5,897 nucleotides of DNA from Chloroflexota bacterium (GCA_016215145.1 JACRLA010000065.1:1-5897); one strand, 5' to 3'; shown: positions 1-5,210, numbered from the stretch's first letter. Notes: a model not told the origin generated them from the letters alone. Numbers and translations: made by a program.

Positions 1-62
1 GATTGCATCAGTGCCGCGACCTGCTTGGCGATATCTCCCACGCTGTCTATGCTATAGTCCAT
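1..62 (-). CDS. 5' end of an unidentified divergent gene (partial)
   Basis: Reading the minus strand from an ATG at 62-60 gives an open frame to the window edge, 20 full codons, beginning MDYSIDSVGDIAKQV and continuing AALMQ. The peptide reads like a normal soluble amphipathic N-terminus. A GAGG Shine-Dalgarno (plus-strand CCTC at 69-72) lies six bases before the ATG, and a promoter-like pair sits further upstream at 97-126. These three signals together make a real gene start likely, although the piece is very short. It is divergent from the serine hydrolase gene. The product cannot be named from 20 residues. No signal peptide or membrane segment is visible in this part. Confidence 0.6.
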   Translation of the reverse strand, partial: MDYSIDSVGDIAKQVAALMQ

Positions 63-96
63 TTTGAGCCTCGTGTAGGGTTTTTGTCTCACACTT

Positions 97-126
97 ATCC
101 TACTCTAGGCTCACTTTCTCTGACAA
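97..126 (-). promoter_or_regulatory. Putative sigma-70-type promoter for the divergent minus-strand gene
   Basis: On the minus strand there is a TTGTCA -35-like hexamer (plus coordinates 121-126, 5 of 6 to TTGACA) and a TAGGAT -10-like hexamer (97-102, 4 of 6 to TATAAT), separated by 18 bp. A start near base 90 would leave a leader of roughly 28 nt containing the GAGG ribosome site before the ATG at 62. The geometry fits, but the hexamers are imperfect and the host's sigma preferences are unknown. Confidence 0.35.
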
Positions 127-179
127 CCTTTGCGTGCACACATGATGCTAAGCAGTCACAAGAATTGAGTGGAATGGTT

Positions 180-185
180 TATACT
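180..185 (+). promoter_or_regulatory. Possible -10 element for the serine hydrolase gene
   Basis: TATACT at 180-185 matches the TATAAT consensus at 5 of 6 bases and lies 7 bp before the ATG at 193, so a transcript from it would start at about the start codon (leaderless or nearly so). No convincing -35 hexamer is seen at 16-18 bp; the best is GTCACA at 155-160 with a long 19-bp spacer. No Shine-Dalgarno precedes 169, 193 or 199, which agrees with a leaderless message but does not prove it. Confidence 0.25.
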
Positions 186-192
186 TTGCCTC

Positions 193-1740
193 ATGCGAAT
201 GGATCGCCGTTTATCTCAACACAAGAGTCCCGCGCCGCCGCGCCGCTCCTCATTCAACTTTAATTTTTCTATATTGGGTCAGCATCGTCTGTGGTTCGCC
301 GTCTCCGGCATGGCTATCGTCCTGACCCTGATCGCAATTGCCCTCGCAATGTTTGGCTTCGCCCAAAGTTTGGAGTCATTACCCAAAGGGTTGACGATGG
401 CGGGCGTGCCGGTGGGCGGTTTGAGTGACGCCGACGCCGAAAAGAGATTGAACCAAGTTTATCTCTCGCCCATCGTGTTAGAGTATCGTGACTCTACTTT
501 TCAACTCGATCCGGCTCAAGTGAAATTTCAACTGGATGGGAAAGCGATGCTGGCGGGATCGCCACGCGCGCAGAGCTTCGGCGTGATGGCTGATCTCTGG
601 AACTACCTTTGGAACACCGCGCCAGCCGTCTCTGATTCGATCCCCTTGCAAGCGACTCTGGATCAACAACTTCTCGACTCATTTATTGCCGATGTTGCGG
701 TGCGTTATGATCACTTAAGTCTCTCTGCCAAAGCCGACCCGGCTACATTGGGATTCATTCTCGGCGGTCCCGGCTATTCGCTCGACAAAATTTCCGCCGC
801 CAAAGAGATCAACGCCGCGCTGCGCTCGCCGACCAAGCGACAAGTGAAGTTAACGGTCAAAGAAGTAACGGCGGCGCCCCCGACGTTTGACACGTTAGGC
901 GATCTTTTGCGCGGCACCGTCCGCCTCTATCAGTTTAGCGGCACGGCAGATATCTTCATACACGATCTCAAAACGAATGAGCTGCTGCGCGTCATCATGC
1001 ATAATCAAAAGCCGATTGATGCCGGGCAAGGGCTGGCGTTTTCGGGCATGAGCACGATTAAGATTCCAGTGATGGTGACGTTCTTCTTATATAAGAAGAG
1101 TGCGCCATCGGCGGACGAGAAAAAATTGCTGGACGGAATTTTTGGCGACTCGGCAAATGAGTATACCGATTTGATTCTAAAAATCATCGGCAACGGCGGC
1201 GGCATTGCCGGGGCCGATACGGTGAGCGACACCATGCAGACGTTGGGACTTTCCAACACGTATCTTTCCGGTTTGCTCAATACGATCAATGCCGTGACCG
1301 CGCCACGCAAAACACCGGGCAATTCGCGTGGCGACATCAACCTGACCCCTGACCGATTTAACCAAACGAATGCCGATGATATGGGGCGGTTGCTAGTGAT
1401 GATTGTGCAATGCACAAAGGGGCAGGGGAAGTTGATCGAAACGTTTCCCGCGCAGTTTACGCCGGATGAATGTAAGATGATGATTGACTTGTTGTTGAAG
1501 AATGAAGTGGGACCGATCTTTGTGAAGGGCGGTTCGCCCGGGGCGACGGTGGCGCACAAGCACGGCTGGGATTTATTGCCGTTGAACAATGTTGCCGATG
1601 CGGCGATTGTTAATTCAAGTGGCGGCGATTACGTGATGACGGTCTATCTGCATCGTGACAAGTCTATGCCGTTTGATGATGCCAACCGTTTGATTGTGGC
1701 GTTGGCGACGGGGGTGTTTAATTTTTATAACAAGAAGTGA
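193..1740 (+). CDS. Membrane-anchored serine hydrolase, class A beta-lactamase/DD-peptidase fold with PG_binding_4 (VanW-type) repeats
   Basis: A 515-residue protein. A basic N-terminus is followed by one membrane segment (about residues 33-57), so the rest should lie outside the membrane. Residues about 66-235 look like two PG_binding_4-type modules: a GLTMAGVPVGGLS opening, then a second module with GFILGGPGYSLDK. The C-terminal half has the penicillin-interacting order: SxxK as STIK (Ser287, Lys290), a Ser-x-Asn as SAN (Ser320), and KHG (Lys456) where KTG or KSG is usual. No glutamate is evident where the class A omega-loop Glu166 should lie (the segment reads RGDINLTPDRF), so cell-wall peptidase-like activity is more likely than antibiotic hydrolysis; this is inference. 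The start is uncertain: GTG 169, ATG 193 and ATG 199 share the frame, none has a Shine-Dalgarno, and 193 is chosen because the earlier residues add nothing family-like. Confidence 0.82.
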   Translation: MRMDRRLSQHKSPAPPRRSSFNFNFSILGQHRLWFAVSGMAIVLTLIAIALAMFGFAQSLESLPKGLTMAGVPVGGLSDADAEKRLNQVYLSPIVLEYRDSTFQLDPAQVKFQLDGKAMLAGSPRAQSFGVMADLWNYLWNTAPAVSDSIPLQATLDQQLLDSFIADVAVRYDHLSLSAKADPATLGFILGGPGYSLDKISAAKEINAALRSPTKRQVKLTVKEVTAAPPTFDTLGDLLRGTVRLYQFSGTADIFIHDLKTNELLRVIMHNQKPIDAGQGLAFSGMSTIKIPVMVTFFLYKKSAPSADEKKLLDGIFGDSANEYTDLILKIIGNGGGIAGADTVSDTMQTLGLSNTYLSGLLNTINAVTAPRKTPGNSRGDINLTPDRFNQTNADDMGRLLVMIVQCTKGQGKLIETFPAQFTPDECKMMIDLLLKNEVGPIFVKGGSPGATVAHKHGWDLLPLNNVADAAIVNSSGGDYVMTVYLHRDKSMPFDDANRLIVALATGVFNFYNKK

Positions 1741-1801
1741 ATGAAAAGGATGAAAGGGATGAAGGGGTTGAATCATCCTCTTCATCCCCTTCACCCCCTT
1801 C
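1739..1801 (+). repeat. Inverted array of degenerate 9-nt repeats between two genes
   Basis: The spacer after the hydrolase holds 9-nt units GGATGAAAG (1748-1756), GGATGAAGG (1757-1765) and the start of a third, GGTTGAA (1766-1772). These are followed by three units close to their reverse complement: CATCCTCTT (1774-1782), CATCCCCTT (1783-1791) and CACCCCCTT (1792-1800). Bases 1748-1762 can pair with 1773-1787 (13 Watson-Crick pairs, one G-U, one mismatch) around a 10-nt loop. There is no T-run after it, so it is not a standard intrinsic terminator. It could act as an RNA stem protecting or attenuating the message, or have no function. Confidence 0.7.
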
Positions 1802-1809
1802 AGATTTAC

Positions 1810-1815
1810 AGGAGG
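1810..1815 (+). promoter_or_regulatory. Consensus Shine-Dalgarno AGGAGG
   Basis: A full AGGAGG lies four bases before the ATG at 1820. It is the strongest ribosome-binding site in the window and fixes the start of the small charged protein. It begins only 9 nt after the inverted repeat array, so the upstream hairpin leaves it exposed. Confidence 0.8.
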
Positions 1816-1819
1816 CACT

Positions 1820-2191
1820 ATGGTATTTGAAGATGTGATCGAAAGCGCGGCAGAAAAATTATCCGGCGATGAGCGTTTGCGTTCTAACTTGACCGACGAC
1901 GAGTTTAACCCGATTCTGGATTGGGCGATTACCCGGTTGGAGAAGAAAACGGCGAAGGCGAAAGACAAAGCCGCCGCGCAGAAGATTGCCGCGAAAGAAT
2001 TGAATCAGATTGAATCGGCGATGAAGGTGATCAATGATTTGTTGAAAGAGGGCAATACGCCCACGCTGGAGTCGGCGGCGAAATCGTTGAAGGTGAAACC
2101 GCCGAAGCCGAAGATCGGCATCCGCAATCGTGATATGTTTATTGGTGAGGTGTTGAAGTTGATCGAGGGGGAGTGGGAGAAGAAGAAGTGA
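1820..2191 (+). CDS. Small charged helical protein of unknown function
   Basis: A 123-residue protein with no signal peptide, no membrane segment and no cysteine, so probably cytoplasmic. Residues 1-35 are acidic (DDEFNPILDWAITRLEKK is typical), and residues about 40-80 are a Lys/Ala/Glu-rich stretch that should form long helices, possibly a coiled coil. A short linker KVKPPKPK (about residues 92-99) leads to a final amphipathic helix ending in a cluster of lysines. The composition suggests a nucleic-acid- or protein-binding accessory factor, but no family was recognised and no function is claimed. The start is firm because of the AGGAGG at 1810-1815. It lies 79 bp after the hydrolase and 62 bp before the PLD gene, and could share a transcript with both. 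Confidence 0.72.
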   Translation: MVFEDVIESAAEKLSGDERLRSNLTDDEFNPILDWAITRLEKKTAKAKDKAAAQKIAAKELNQIESAMKVINDLLKEGNTPTLESAAKSLKVKPPKPKIGIRNRDMFIGEVLKLIEGEWEKKK

Positions 2192-2201
2192 GCGCTCTGC
2201 C

Positions 2202-2234
2202 AGACTTCCGAAGTCTACGAGACTTCGGAAGTCT
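2202..2234 (+). repeat. Two adjacent 15-bp palindromes that together form a perfect 15-bp inverted repeat
   Basis: AGACTTCCGAAGTCT (2202-2216) and AGACTTCGGAAGTCT (2220-2234) are exact reverse complements separated by the trinucleotide ACG. Each arm is also a palindrome around its central base (AGACTTC against GAAGTCT), so the arms match as direct repeats at 14 of 15 positions. The palindrome centres are 18 bp apart. The RNA could form one long 15-bp stem or two small hairpins. Only TT follows before a C, so it is a poor intrinsic terminator. It lies in the 62-bp spacer just before the PLD lipoprotein gene. It could be a paired operator for a dimeric regulator or a copy of a dispersed REP-like element. 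Confidence 0.85.
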
Positions 2235-2253
2235 TTCAATGGGAAGACTATCC

Positions 2254-3342
2254 ATGAAAATTTATCGGAAGATGTTTTGTGTCGTGGTGGCTCTGGCGTT
2301 GACGGCGTGTCTGGTCGAAGTGGAACCGCCGACGGCGACCCCACGCCCGACTTCTGCCTCATCCGCCTCAACGTGGTATTTGCTTTTTTTCACCTCGCCC
2401 AAATATCCTGATAAAGAAAGTGATCACAACGGCAAAAGCTTGGACGAGAAGTTGACGATTGTGATCAACTCCGCCAAGTTGAGCGTGGACATAGCGATCT
2501 ATCAACTCGATTTGCCGACGGTGACGCAGGCATTGATTGACGCCAAGACTCGCGGCGCGCGGGTGCGCGTGGTGACGGATGCGGATATTTACGAAGACCC
2601 CAAGGAGAATCCCCCGTTCAAGCAATTGGAGAAGGCGGGGATTAAAGTTGTGAGCGGCAATCCCAACGCGATTATGCACAACAAGTTTGTGGTGGTGGAT
2701 AGCAGCGTGGTGTGGACGGGTTCGTGGAATTTTACGACGAATGACACTTACCGTTATAACAATAATAGCATCGTGATTCAATCATCGCGTTTGGCGAGTA
2801 ATTACACGGTGGTGTTCGAGAAGATGTTCAACGACAAGTTGTTCGGGGCGAAGCGCAAAGCGGGCGGCACCACGCCCAAGTTTACGATCAATGGTGTCAA
2901 CGTTGAAAATTATTTTGCGTCCGATGACGAAGTAACGACGGCGATTGTGAATCGACTGAAGCAGGCAAAGACTTCGATTAACTTCATGGCGTTCTCCTTC
3001 ACTGAAGATGAGATCGGCAAGGCGCTCATTGGGCGTATGACGGCGGGCGTGAAAGTGCGCGGCGTGTTCGAGAACACCGGCTCGCAGACTCAGTTCAGCG
3101 AGTTCACGGCGCTCAAGGCGGCAGGCGCGGACGTGTTAACCGATGGCAATCCTTATTTGATGCACCACAAAGTTTTCATCATTGACGGGCAGACGGTGAT
3201 CTTTGGCTCCTTTAATTTTTCGGCTAACGCGCAGGATAGTAACGACGAAAATTTGTTGATCGTGGATGATGCTGGAATGGCGCAGCAGTTTCTCGCAGAG
3301 TTTGATCGGGTGTATGCTCAAGCGAAGAACCCGCCGAAGTGA
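2254..3342 (+). CDS. Secreted phospholipase D-family (two-HKD) lipoprotein
   Basis: A 362-residue protein. Residues 1-19 are a lipoprotein signal: basic MKIYRK, a hydrophobic core, then lipobox LTAC with Cys19. A Thr/Pro-rich linker follows. Two PLD-type halves come next, each with a complete HxKxxxxD motif: His142-Lys144-Asp149 (HNKFVVVD) and His304-Lys306-Asp311 (HHKVFIID). Each is followed by a GSxNF strand (GSWNFT, GSFNFS) typical of the family. In this superfamily the two motifs build one active site that cleaves phosphodiesters through a phospho-histidine. The substrate (phospholipid, nucleic acid, other) cannot be told from sequence; Nuc-like nucleases share the layout. Acting outside the membrane is inferred from the signal. 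ATG 2254 is chosen because it gives the best signal peptide and has GGAAG seven bases upstream. ATG 2239 and GTG 2173 are in frame, but the latter would translate through the palindromes and overlap the previous gene. Confidence 0.88.
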   Translation: MKIYRKMFCVVVALALTACLVEVEPPTATPRPTSASSASTWYLLFFTSPKYPDKESDHNGKSLDEKLTIVINSAKLSVDIAIYQLDLPTVTQALIDAKTRGARVRVVTDADIYEDPKENPPFKQLEKAGIKVVSGNPNAIMHNKFVVVDSSVVWTGSWNFTTNDTYRYNNNSIVIQSSRLASNYTVVFEKMFNDKLFGAKRKAGGTTPKFTINGVNVENYFASDDEVTTAIVNRLKQAKTSINFMAFSFTEDEIGKALIGRMTAGVKVRGVFENTGSQTQFSEFTALKAAGADVLTDGNPYLMHHKVFIIDGQTVIFGSFNFSANAQDSNDENLLIVDDAGMAQQFLAEFDRVYAQAKNPPK

Positions 3343-3349
3343 TGGATAA

Positions 3350-3379
3350 AATCTCTCCAATCTCTAATCTCTAAACTCT
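3350..3379 (+). repeat. AATCTCT short tandem repeat forming the moaA leader
   Basis: Four units run without a gap into the moaA start codon: AATCTCTCC (3350-3358), AATCTCT (3359-3365), AATCTCT (3366-3372) and AAACTCT (3373-3379). The tract fills nearly all of the 37-bp spacer after the PLD gene. It contains no purine-rich Shine-Dalgarno sequence. The pyrimidine-rich, unstructured leader could help initiation through ribosomal protein S1 or simply be replication slippage; neither is shown. Confidence 0.75.
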
Positions 3380-4360
3380 ATGCCCCTCGACCGCTTCTCC
3401 CGCAACATCCACTACCTGCGCGTCAGCCTCACCGACAGATGCAACTTGCGCTGCGTCTACTGCATGCCCGAAGATCAAACCTTCCGCCCCAAGCCCGAAC
3501 TCATGCAGGATGAAGAACTGCTCACGTTGATTCGATTATGTGCCGAGATGGGCTTCGATAAATTCCGACTCACCGGCGGCGAGCCAACGGTGCGCGCCAA
3601 TATCGTTGATCTGGTGCGTGGCATTGCTCAGACTCAGGGGGTGCGGTCACTGTCTATGACGACCAATGGAATTTTATTGAACCGTTTGGCTAAACCGCTG
3701 GCGGGAGCCGGATTGCAGCGCGTCAACATCAGCATTGATTCACTAGACGCGCAAAAATTTAAACGCCTCACGCGTTGGGGATCGTTTGAAGATGTGTGGG
3801 AAGGGATCAAAGCATCGGAAGAGGCGGGCTTGACTCCGATCAAGCTCAACGCCGTTGTGGTGCGCGGTTATAACGAAGACGATGTGATCGATCTGGCGCG
3901 GCTCACTCTCGATCACGCTTGGCAGATGCGCTTCATCGAGATGATGCCCTTTGGCGATGTCTCCGAATTTCAAACGACGCAGATCGTCAGCGCCGAAGAA
4001 ATGCGAAAGCGAATCAGTGATGCCATTGCCCCGCTTGAACCCATTGACGGCGGCAAGCTCGACGGCGAAGCGCGACTCTATCGTTTGCCCAACTCCAAAG
4101 GTGATCTCGGTTTCATTAGCTCCGTCACCGAACCGTTCTGCGCTTCTTGCACTCGCGCCCGCCTCACCGCCGATGGTCGTTTGCGAATGTGCCTCTTGCG
4201 CGAATATGAACTTGATCTCTTAACGCCGTTACGTCAAGGCGCGTCAACCGATGATCTCAAAAATATCATCAGCACTGCTGTGTGGAACAAACCTTGGGGG
4301 CATGGTCTGGCGCACAATATGATTCCGATGAATAGGGTGATGAGTGAGATTGGGGGATAG
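3380..4360 (+). CDS. moaA: GTP 3',8-cyclase MoaA (radical SAM, molybdenum cofactor synthesis)
   Basis: A 326-residue protein of normal family length. MoaA uses a radical generated from S-adenosylmethionine to turn GTP into 3',8-cyclo-7,8-dihydro-GTP, the first step of molybdopterin synthesis, in the cytoplasm. The N-terminal radical-SAM cluster motif CxxxCxxC is present (Cys21, Cys25, Cys28 within TDRCNLRCVYC), preceded by Arg14. GGEP follows at about 66-69. The second, substrate-binding 4Fe-4S site is Cys254-x2-Cys257-x13-Cys271, with Arg259 and Arg261 at the spacing of known GTP-contact arginines. The protein ends in the conserved Gly-Gly tail, so it looks intact and active. ATG 3380 is the only usable start: an in-frame TAA lies at 3365-3367 and the cluster motif follows soon after. 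No Shine-Dalgarno is seen. No other moa or moe gene lies nearby; MoaC must be encoded elsewhere. Confidence 0.97.
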   Translation: MPLDRFSRNIHYLRVSLTDRCNLRCVYCMPEDQTFRPKPELMQDEELLTLIRLCAEMGFDKFRLTGGEPTVRANIVDLVRGIAQTQGVRSLSMTTNGILLNRLAKPLAGAGLQRVNISIDSLDAQKFKRLTRWGSFEDVWEGIKASEEAGLTPIKLNAVVVRGYNEDDVIDLARLTLDHAWQMRFIEMMPFGDVSEFQTTQIVSAEEMRKRISDAIAPLEPIDGGKLDGEARLYRLPNSKGDLGFISSVTEPFCASCTRARLTADGRLRMCLLREYELDLLTPLRQGASTDDLKNIISTAVWNKPWGHGLAHNMIPMNRVMSEIGG

Positions 4361-4365
4361 ATAAA

Positions 4366-4439
4366 GGAACAAAAGGAAATAAGGGAAATGGGGAAACAGG
4401 GAGATGACGGGGGGAAATAAAGGAAATGCGGGAAAGGAG
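4366..4439 (+). repeat. Purine-rich spacer of degenerate 9-nt GGAAAT-type repeats
   Basis: The spacer after moaA is almost all purine (69 of 79 bases in 4361-4439 by hand count). GGAA-starting units recur every 9 nt: 4366, 4375 and 4384, then again at 4413, 4422 and 4431, with weaker copies between. GGAAAT occurs exactly at 4375, 4384, 4413 and 4422. The final unit, GGAAAGGAG (4431-4439), contains the Shine-Dalgarno of the next gene. A tract like this could favour R-loop or triplex formation; that is inference. Confidence 0.7.
4434..4439 (+). promoter_or_regulatory. Shine-Dalgarno AAGGAG that sets the start at 4447
   Basis: AAGGAG lies seven bases before the ATG at 4447, an ideal spacing. 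It favours that codon over the in-frame ATG at 4426, which would lie upstream of this site. The motif is the last unit of the 9-nt repeat tract, so repeat number or phase could affect it. Confidence 0.75.
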
Positions 4440-4446
4440 TGTTGTT

Positions 4447-4800
4447 ATGAGTGAGATTGTTTTGAAAGACCCACTTGCTTCTCAATTACGAAATGAAGCG
4501 AAAGCCGAAGGCGTTGAGGTCGAGACGTTAGTCGAGTCGGCGTTGCGGCATTATCGTTTTCAATTGCAACGCAAAAAGATCAACACCGAGATTGAGTGGT
4601 GGCGTTCTGTTTCTATTGAAGTTCGCGCGCCTTATCGCGGAAAATTTATAGCCGTGCATAACAAGGAAGTCATCGATCAAGATTTTGATGAGGAGATGTT
4701 GCGGAATCGTGTGCGGAGAAAATTTGGGAAGACTGCGGTGTTGATTACCCTTGCCGAAGGACGGCGAGAACTAAAATTTGTTAGCACGCATCTTGCTTGA
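4447..4800 (+). CDS. Small protein with ribbon-helix-helix-like N-terminus and DUF5678-like C-terminus
   Basis: A 117-residue, probably cytoplasmic protein. Residues about 3-35 (VLKDPLASQLRNEAKAEG, then VEVETLVESALRHY) have the strand-helix-turn-helix pattern of ribbon-helix-helix proteins such as CopG or VapB-type antitoxins. Residues about 62-112 read Y-R-G-K-F-I-A-V, then an acidic turn, then RRKFGKTAVLIT; this resembles the DUF5678 pattern, whose function is not established. The RHH half suggests dimeric DNA binding and perhaps self-regulation, but no inverted-repeat operator is visible in the purine-rich spacer upstream. The start is fixed by AAGGAG at 4434-4439. The stop is two bases before the next ATG, so the two genes should be co-translated. 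GC is lower than in moaA. Both domain calls are by eye. An alternative is a short helical adaptor for the protease. Confidence 0.72.
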   Translation: MSEIVLKDPLASQLRNEAKAEGVEVETLVESALRHYRFQLQRKKINTEIEWWRSVSIEVRAPYRGKFIAVHNKEVIDQDFDEEMLRNRVRRKFGKTAVLITLAEGRRELKFVSTHLA

Positions 4801-4802
4801 TT

Positions 4803-5210
4803 ATGAATATCCCTTACGATAAACGTTACACGCCGCCCGCGCCTGTGCTGAATGTGCGCTTGGCTTCTTTGGATGAGAAGCCATCACCCGAATCCTATCT
4901 CGCACAAATAGATACGGGAGCAGATGGAACTTTGATCCCGCTTTACCTCTTGGAAGAGATCGAAGCCGTAGAGTTTGGCGATGCTGTGTTACATGGTGTA
5001 TTGGGCGAAAGCAAAGAGGTTCACCTCTACGAAGTTGATCTCCATATTGAGAGTTTTGTATTGAAGAGCGTCGTAGTTATCGGGGATGAGTATGGAGATC
5101 AAATTTTGTTGGGGCGCAATGTTCTGAATAAAATGGTTCTTCTGCTTGATGGTCAAAGTAATTTGACAGAAGTTTTGGAGCAACGACCCAAACGGTTGCG
5201 TGACGAATAA
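4803..5210 (+). CDS. Retropepsin-like (clan AA) aspartic protease
   Basis: A 135-residue single-domain protein. The active-site motif Asp-Thr-Gly-Ala is at Asp37 (QIDTGADGTLIP). A flap-like segment HGVLGESKEVHLYEV follows. The closing motif ILLGRNVLNKM is at about 101-111 and strongly resembles the IIGRNLL segment of HIV-1 protease. With one catalytic Asp it should act only as a homodimer, by family knowledge. No signal peptide or membrane segment is seen, so it is probably cytoplasmic, unlike secreted pepsins. The natural substrate is unknown; the neighbouring RHH-like protein is an obvious candidate. ATG 4803 is chosen; TTG 4797, overlapping the previous stop, is in frame and would add two residues. 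There is no own Shine-Dalgarno, which fits translational coupling across the 2-bp gap. The gene ends 12 bp before the terminator A-run. Confidence 0.85.
   Translation: MNIPYDKRYTPPAPVLNVRLASLDEKPSPESYLAQIDTGADGTLIPLYLLEEIEAVEFGDAVLHGVLGESKEVHLYEVDLHIESFVLKSVVVIGDEYGDQILLGRNVLNKMVLLLDGQSNLTEVLEQRPKRLRDE

Noticed and set aside
50..58. Extended -10-like TGCTATAGT on the plus strand
   Set aside because: It lies inside the divergent coding start, has no -35 at a proper distance (TTGGCG at 25-30 is 22 bp away), and is more than 100 bp from the hydrolase start.
3..263. Plus-strand open frame beginning with TTG at the left edge, 86 codons
   Set aside because: It has no Shine-Dalgarno or recognisable family pattern, and overlaps both the better-supported minus-strand gene start and the hydrolase N-terminus in another frame.
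1005..1589. 194-codon open frame antisense to the serine hydrolase
   Set aside because: It is a shadow of the hydrolase reading frame; the hydrolase motifs STIK, SAN and KHG lie on the plus strand in this stretch.
193..1740. Call as a beta-lactamase resistance gene
   Set aside because: The third motif is KHG, no deacylating glutamate is evident, and the protein carries PG_binding_4-type modules; the class A fold alone does not imply resistance.
1748..1787. Inverted repeat as an intrinsic terminator of the hydrolase gene
   Set aside because: The stem is good but the bases after it are C-rich, with no T-run on the plus strand.
2173..2253. Upstream GTG start for the PLD gene overlapping the previous gene
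   Set aside because: It would translate the palindromes and bury the lipoprotein signal 27 residues into the protein; ATG 2254 gives a proper lipobox signal.
1859..2371. 170-codon minus-strand open frame across the small charged gene and PLD start
   Set aside because: It is arginine- and leucine-rich low-complexity translation antisense to two supported genes and runs through the palindromes.
3343..3379. Molybdenum cofactor riboswitch before moaA
   Set aside because: The spacer is 37 bp and made of short repeats; it is too short and unstructured for that RNA.
1739..4439. CRISPR-like array from the repeated spacers
   Set aside because: Units are 7-9 nt, contiguous or nearly so, differ between spacers, and have no unique spacers or cas genes.
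4234..4485. 83-codon minus-strand open frame rich in Phe, Pro and Ile
   Set aside because: It is the antisense reading of the polypurine repeat tract and the moaA 3' end; no ribosome site or family pattern.
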